Assembly: GCA_018902385.1 (NCBI GenBank)
Contig: JABSSW010000037.1
Location: forward strand, 1-64,000
DNA: 64,000 nucleotides
Reading direction: 5' to 3'
From: Physcia stellaris
Taxonomy: Eukaryota; Ascomycota; Lecanoromycetes; Caliciales; Physciaceae
The translations under genes were made by a program, and so were the position numbers. The notes below the pieces were generated by a model that worked only from the letters and a program-made list of their open reading frames with translations, had not been told where the DNA came from and made no database searches. Shown here piece after piece: positions 58,708-64,000 of the stretch (position 1 is its first letter; each line of letters opens with the position of its first letter).

Positions 58708-60889
58708 TGTGACTGTCAATAACGTCCTTGAATGTTGGAAGGTAGGGATTGCTTCTATGGGAGAAGAAGCGTACACAGGAGATAACGGAGAGAGAGAAGT
58801 AATGGACAAAGAGATCTATATATTCACCTCATCGTCTCCATTTGCACGAGATTTGAACGGCGAAGCTGCTCCAAAAGCCGAGATGACGTCCATGAGAAAG
58901 CCAATAGAGAACGACTGTCGTACACGCGTCGATTGTGTGGGCGTGAGTTCTGTAGCTGAACCCAATGGGTGCTAGATGAAGTCACGGTCAAAGGATAACA
59001 GACCGATTGCCTGCTGGAATCACCTGAAAAGGCTGAAATAGAGAAATGCCAAGCGGCACTAGCACTCGGGCATGTGAAGCTCGGTGACCGTCCGTCAACC
59101 ACCGCATAATCCTGCAGTAACCATCATCCATCAGCCATAAGGTACCATCAAGCACGAACCATAACTTCTCTTTCACTAATCGACTGTTAGTCTGAACATA
59201 TTCAGTTCGAATTTGGCGCAAAGACTGGCCCACTCGGATCCACCACCGGGGACATCCGCCACGCACCATCTCTCGTCGGATGCTCCAGTCACTGAAGGCC
59301 ATTGAATACCTGACTTTGCGCTCAAGGCTTGGATCCTTTTCGACGATAATTTGCGCAAACCTCCCTGTGAAAGGCTCTCCGTTATCGATTCCAACCCATC
59401 AGAAGAAGACTGCCGACTACCGATGAATTCTGACTTTCAGTATGTGCATACTTTAAACGTAAGTTACTTGGCCATTCCGACTTCCTAAGTAACTGACGCC
59501 TACTTAACACGGCCTGGGATCCTGAATTTTGCAACTGACTTTCTACGGGAACACGCTTTCAGTTCGTCTCTGGCAAGCTCCCGAGACTGAGACTTGACTG
59601 ACTGGGGACTATCCCCTCTTTCACAGGAATCTTCTTCCACGTTCGATCATATTGTAGAACCACTCATATCGTTTTTCCTCTCTCAACCTGAAGCTTCTTG
59701 CTCATGTTGAGATCTTTCAATTTCGATACGGGAGAAAGCGCTAAGTCCTGCTTCAGGATCTGCCTTTATCTCCAAACACAGGGCTAGAATTCCATTGAAT
59801 ATGGCAGATGCCATCGGATGTGAGCTCATCACAAATAGGTGCCAGACGCTGTATACTTTTGTATGATCAGGTAACGTAAATGGTAGCCGCAAAGACCGGC
59901 CCAGCACTAAGGTGCTGCAGCCCCTTTGAGCTCGTGAAACACAGACCCCCATCTGACCTAGAAAAAGCTTACTCGTTCGGCGGAGAAAGCGAATAACACT
60001 AGCAGTAGGAGCGCCATATGCATTCCTGTTTGCTCAGCAGTGACGAGAAGTGTTTCACAAACCGTCCTACAGTGGCGGCCCAGGAAGGGCGCTCCGTAAA
60101 CCACGTTCTCTATTACCTGAGTTGATGTCAAGAGGATGGAAGATTTGCGCGGTGCCTAGATGCCTACTCAACCTCATAATATCTGGTAGCAAGGTAGGTT
60201 TTACTGCGTAGGTACTCCGTACCTAACCTAGTACATTAGTACCTGTCTCTCCGGCATACAGAGGGATTATTGGTCGGCAAAGTATGACGCCTTATCGCCT
60301 TTGTGTTCAACGCCATCGCAGAGTCCATGACGTTGCAAAGGTGCTATCAACTCCTGAGTAACAGGGACACTAACAAGTCTTTCCCCAATCTCGGGACCGT
60401 TCAATGTTGTCGAATACTCCTCTCTGAAGATGCGACAATTCAAAGCTAGCCTGCAGTATATTCAACGACTTCTCCACCTTTATCTCTAGCCATTCATCTC
60501 GTGCATTGCATGATGAATCACAAGATCACGAGATTTGTGCCCCACACGGTTTCATAACATTTCAATCAACGCATCAAGGATAGGAAAGTCACAAAGTCCT
60601 CCATAATAGCCTTTATGTACCGTTACGAAGGGTCATATCGGCTTGCATGGAACAATGCGGCTTATGATCTAGTGTTTGTGTTGTTCTCAAATTTAGAGAG
60701 TGCTAAACAATTGCGCAGATTCGACCTAATCCATACCAGACTTCAGAAATCCCTCTAATGCTCACTTCGCAAACGCCGATCTCCATTTAGACTATGCAGC
60801 TGCCAGCTATGCTGTTGTGAGTACGTCGCAGTCTTGTTCAACATCCCCGTCCGCTTGGTAATCGTTGTACGATCATTGTCGTACTCCCC
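58708..60889. other. intergenic, 2.2 kb
   Basis: No gene that I can support. An imperfect palindrome TAGGTACTCCGTACCTA lies at about 60209-60225. Small frames (58824-59302, 59683-59952) have no motif or splice pattern. Confidence 0.45.
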
Positions 60890-61432
60890 TTACTCTTTAT
60901 CCAGCTCGTAGCTCACGGTACCGTTTGGCTGTCTGACGAAGAGCTGTGATTGTAAAAGTGCTGCCACGGTCCGTCTCTTACTCCTTAATTGCCTCATTGT
61001 ATCGCTGAGAAGTATCGCCTCGGCCCGCGACTGTCTGACGCAGTCTTTACAGCCCAATCCCCCCATCGTCGCTACACAAGCATCACAGACGGGATCTATA
61101 AATCTATAGAGATGTTATTGATTTTGCCAATTAGATGAGCGGGGAAGCCGAGATGCGAGAACTTACCCTCCAAGATCACATGGAATAAAGCATGCACCCG
61201 TAGCAAGAGCTACACATAGGGTCCATTCTCTCCAATTGCAACTACCTCCCACGGATCGGGGCTGGCTGAGGTCGATCTGGGAAGGGTTGACGCAGGATCC
61301 TTGGGGTTGGGTGATTGCCGAATCTCGATCCACCAAAGCTTTAGATGATGATTCCACCGGGCCTGCGAATAAACCGGGAACAAATGCTGCAAATAGCATC
61401 GCCAACGCCGCGAAGCTCCTGTTGAGACGCAT
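60890..61432 (-). CDS. small secreted cysteine-rich protein (effector-like)
   Basis: Two exons (61167-61432 and 60890-61103) with a 63-base intron (donor GTAAGT, acceptor CTATAG) give 159 residues. Signal peptide about 1-23 (MRLNRSFAALAMLFAAFVPG, cleaved near LFAGPV). The mature part has nine cysteines, clustered as GSCNWREWTLCVALATGACF, IPCD, VCDACVATMGGLGCKDC. It thus has two CxxC pairs, one encoded just after the intron. The last 50 residues are basic and Cys-free (RQLRSKRRTVAALLQ). The second exon is open for 70 codons only in the spliced frame, which supports the model. No family recognised. Confidence 0.65.
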
Positions 61433-61972
61433 CGTGATGTCCGTCGGTTTGATATGACTAATTTGAAGGTTCTCAAGAACAGGTCGAGATTGACATACAA
61501 GAGTCGCGATTTCGAAATTGGGCTTAGAAAACGGAGTGAAGCTTGCATATATACAGAAGCGCCTCTTCGTCAACACATAGGGCGTAAAGCCAGCGGGTAA
61601 CGAACGGCAGAGACGAGCCCAAAAAAATAGGCGCACTCAATTGATGCGAGCAACCTTATCGTAAAGCCGACAGAAATCACGCTTGTTGCTGGCCAGATGC
61701 GCGTTTTGGTACAACACGCGGGGGTCTGTCAAGAGGGCTTTACGAATGTCTCCAAGCTATGGTATAATGTCCCACTCATTTCTCTAGTCTCGTTCGCTTT
61801 GCCATGACTGGAAGTCGTTGAGCCGTCCTAGGTTTCTCAGTCATCAGTCGATTGTTCCTGGCGCAAATATCCACGAGGCTTTCGAGCCGTCCCGATTGGA
61901 TGCGCTGTTCCTTCTCAATGTGATTCATTCTCTTGTGTAGCGCTGAACAGTAATTACCTCTACATCTGCCAT
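61433..61972. promoter_or_regulatory. upstream region of the cysteine-rich gene
   Basis: The frame stays open upstream to 61636, but the downstream ATG with signal peptide is preferred. Nothing else seen. Confidence 0.35.
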
Positions 61973-62186
61973 GCGCGTTTATTTCTCTCTCCCGACCACC
62001 AACAATGCTCTAGGCGGTGTGGAACACAATAGTACAGATGAACCATTTACGGATGAGAGGTTCAATCCATACGAGAGCGCGTTTACTTCTCTCTCCCGTC
62101 TCCATTGATAGTACCATTGGCGGTATAGACACAACAACGTGGTACGAAACGACTGTTTACTGATGAGAGGCTCGCTTCATGCGAGA
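61973..62186. repeat. diverged tandem duplication, two units of about 105-110 bp
   Basis: Unit 1 (61973-62076) and unit 2 (62077-62186) both run GCGCGTTTA.TTCTCTCTCC, GGCGGT, GATGAGAGG and end near CGAGA, with many substitutions between. Confidence 0.7.
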
Positions 62187-62735
62187 TCAATAATATCACA
62201 AGCGAATCTCAATTACTGTTGCTGGCTAAAATTAAAGTGGCTTCATTCGGCAGGTAGCCAATAATCGGCCCCGAGCATGAGAGGCGACATGATGCAATGC
62301 TTTTGTTACTTCTAATCTTACTTGAGAATTTCCGGTCCTGCAAACATCCTCTCTGCATGATACCTTGGTCAACTTTCCAGAATGGCTCCCTTGGCAACCC
62401 ACCGGCTAAATACTCCATAAGCTACTTGGCTCTTGTTGACGCTTACACGTAGTGTTCATGACGGTATCAACTCGAACTTGGTCGCGATTGCTTTAAAAGT
62501 CTGTTTGCTCTTTGGACATGGGTCTGTCAACGCCGAGGTCAGGGACTGGTCAGCTTGGACCTTCACAACACAATGGTCCAAAAACAGCAGCACACTGTAT
62601 AAGCGATTCGCGCAGAAACCGAGAACGCGCATAGCACCAAGGTCATTTAATCGACTGTCTACTTTATAAAATGCTTTCGCAAACTCGTCCGCGGTTCACA
62701 GACCATGTCCCCATATTTGAGATAGGTTTAGCACC
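62187..62735. other. intergenic, no gene seen
   Basis: Upstream region of the following secreted-protein gene. The frame at 62433-62669 has no support. Confidence 0.35.
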
Positions 62736-63335
62736 ATGTCACCCGTGTTCGTGTTTCTCACGCTCCTGCTCTCGTCCGCCTGGGCCGCCAATCCTATAAT
62801 ACGACATTCGAATCTTCAGGTTGCTGGCTCCTCAGCGACATCATCTCCAGCACCGACAGCGACCCCGTCTGAACCTGAACCTCTATGTTTCACTCCACCG
62901 GATCTACACTCCGTGTCCCAAGTCACAGACGTTTGTGCTAAGTTAGTGGTGGATTTTGTAACCAGCTTCGGTGAACGGATGAACGATCGACTGCGATGGA
63001 CAGGCAATAACAGTGAAAGTGGTCCGGGCATGGTTCATCTTCCGCAGGTAGCGACACGTCGGAACCACGATGATACAGGAGCTTGCTTAATCGAAGTTGT
63101 GGACCGGGGCAGAGGCGATATGTACTCAGCAGCTAGCATCAGGGCTCCGGCCTTGAAGATCCTCAAGGAATGCTTCTCCAAGGATGATTGTGGTGAAGTT
63201 GCACTACCACCACACGGTACAACAACATTGGCTCTTTGCGGAACCTACCGTCCAGATGGAACAAGTCTATTACGACGACCCGTGTCACCAGTAGCAGATT
63301 CGGATGTTGCCGCCAGATATTTGACCTTGGGCTGA
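62736..63335 (+). CDS. secreted protein of unknown function (199 aa)
   Basis: Single exon. The signal peptide MSPVFVFLTLLLSSAWA is followed by a Ser/Thr/Pro linker (SSATSSPAPTATPSEPEP) and a Cys-containing domain with six cysteines (LCFTPP, DVCAKL, GACLIEV, KECFSKDDCG, LALCGTY). Even cysteine number and secretion fit disulphide bonding. The spacing resembles the many orphan fungal secreted proteins; I recognise no family. The intact 200-codon frame with a clear signal peptide makes a real gene likely. Confidence 0.7.
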   Translation: MSPVFVFLTLLLSSAWAANPIIRHSNLQVAGSSATSSPAPTATPSEPEPLCFTPPDLHSVSQVTDVCAKLVVDFVTSFGERMNDRLRWTGNNSESGPGMVHLPQVATRRNHDDTGACLIEVVDRGRGDMYSAASIRAPALKILKECFSKDDCGEVALPPHGTTTLALCGTYRPDGTSLLRRPVSPVADSDVAARYLTLG

Positions 63336-64000
63336 ATCAAGTTGATGAAGCGGGTTTGAGGATGCTTTACGCTGTTGGAGAGATTCTTCCGGCTTGAGTA
63401 TAGCCATCCGGGTTGCGGGGCGTGTGTTATGAATATGGGAGGTGTTTTGACGGTGGAATTCGCTTCATGGTGGCGTCCATGAGCTGGTTGCCGGATACAT
63501 GGGCGTTTGAGTAGGCTTGACTTATGAGCAACATGAACGATTTCCACCCCGATCGTTTGCTGGAACGAAGTATAGTACATATCTTGACCACACCCTAGAG
63601 ATTAGGCACGATTGCAAAGCAATATCTCAAGTAGGCGCACCAGGCACATAAATCTATACAAATTATACATCAGATTATCACGTGAAAGATCTCCATTAAA
63701 GTACACTCAGCTTATGGATATCCATGGAATACTCGTAGAACCCGCATTCGCCCAGTCTATTGATGATTCTAAACACTATTCCGTCTGGGAACTATATGGC
63801 TATCATTAACGCGGCTATGTAAGTAGTTCAGTGATAGCACTGAGGGCTAAGGTTCTGTAGCCGCATGATGCGCCTTCCGATGGGCCGGCACACGGGAGCC
63901 ACTATCTCTACGCGAGTACAATTGTAGACTACCATGGATCAGGCCGGGACCGTCTGCCTGCTCTTAGGCAACGTTAAAAGCATTTAGAGCTGATTACGAG
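63336..64000. other. right window end, no gene seen
   Basis: The frame at 63612-63809 is unsupported. Nothing else recognised. Confidence 0.35.

Overview
The window is nuclear DNA of a filamentous ascomycete (Pezizomycotina). Genes carry several short introns of about 45-70 bases with GT(A/G)AGT-like donors, CTRAY-like branch sites and YAG acceptors. Recognisable genes are fungal orthologues: APS kinase, V-ATPase subunit C, MAK21/NOC1, a mitochondrial rhomboid, LEO1, ribosomal protein uL1 and ARF1. I cannot name the species. Two kinds of DNA alternate: gene-dense DNA of ordinary composition, and two AT-rich blocks (about 1-2975 and 33.6-46.47 kb) made of decayed transposable elements.

Layout. 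1-2975 is an AT-rich block that opens with the 3' end and LTR of a Ty3/Gypsy element entering from outside the window. 2976-5971 holds only decayed coding remnants. 5972-28610 is a compact gene run: SCYL2-like pseudokinase, SAM methyltransferase, an 822-residue protein of unknown function, APS kinase, VMA5, hotdog thioesterase, MAK21, rhomboid protease, PhoD-like phosphatase and a MOB-family protein. A Tc1-type transposon (copy A, 29201-30806) sits between MOB and LEO1 (31193-32606). From 33424 to 46537 is a nest of elements. A second, heavily mutated Tc1 copy (B) lies beside an outer TIR transposon of about 2.1 kb, which has been entered by a short LTR element without recognisable polyprotein (35608-37599) and by a 7.45-kb Ty3/Gypsy element (38346-45800). 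Insertion duplications are visible for all of them. Genes resume with a 69-residue spliced gene at the very edge of the nest, then uL1, a CorA-like protein, ARF1 and an RtcB-like ligase. Last comes a right-hand stretch rich in secreted or surface proteins: GPI-anchored Cu/Zn SOD, SnoaL-like protein, a small cysteine-rich protein and a 199-residue secreted protein.

The most unusual signal is the mutation signature of the AT-rich blocks. Canonical repeat-induced point mutation changes CpA to TpA. Here CpA and CpG survive in abundance while CpC and CpT (on either strand) are almost exhausted, so nearly every remaining C is followed by a purine and nearly every G is preceded by a pyrimidine. A hand alignment of 136 bases of copy A against copy B gives 20 C-to-T type changes: 13 at CpC, 4 at CpT, 3 at CpG and none at CpA. 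This looks like a RIP-like process with CpY preference, one that indices built on CpA/TpA would miss.

A second theme is technical. Three otherwise well-conserved genes (VMA5, the PhoD-like gene, the RtcB-like gene) each show one apparent single-base deletion, two of them in or beside homopolymer runs. Adding one base gives family-typical lengths, which suggests residual assembly indels rather than three pseudogenes. Exon coordinates below are hand-derived from reading frames and splice signals; nothing was searched or computed.
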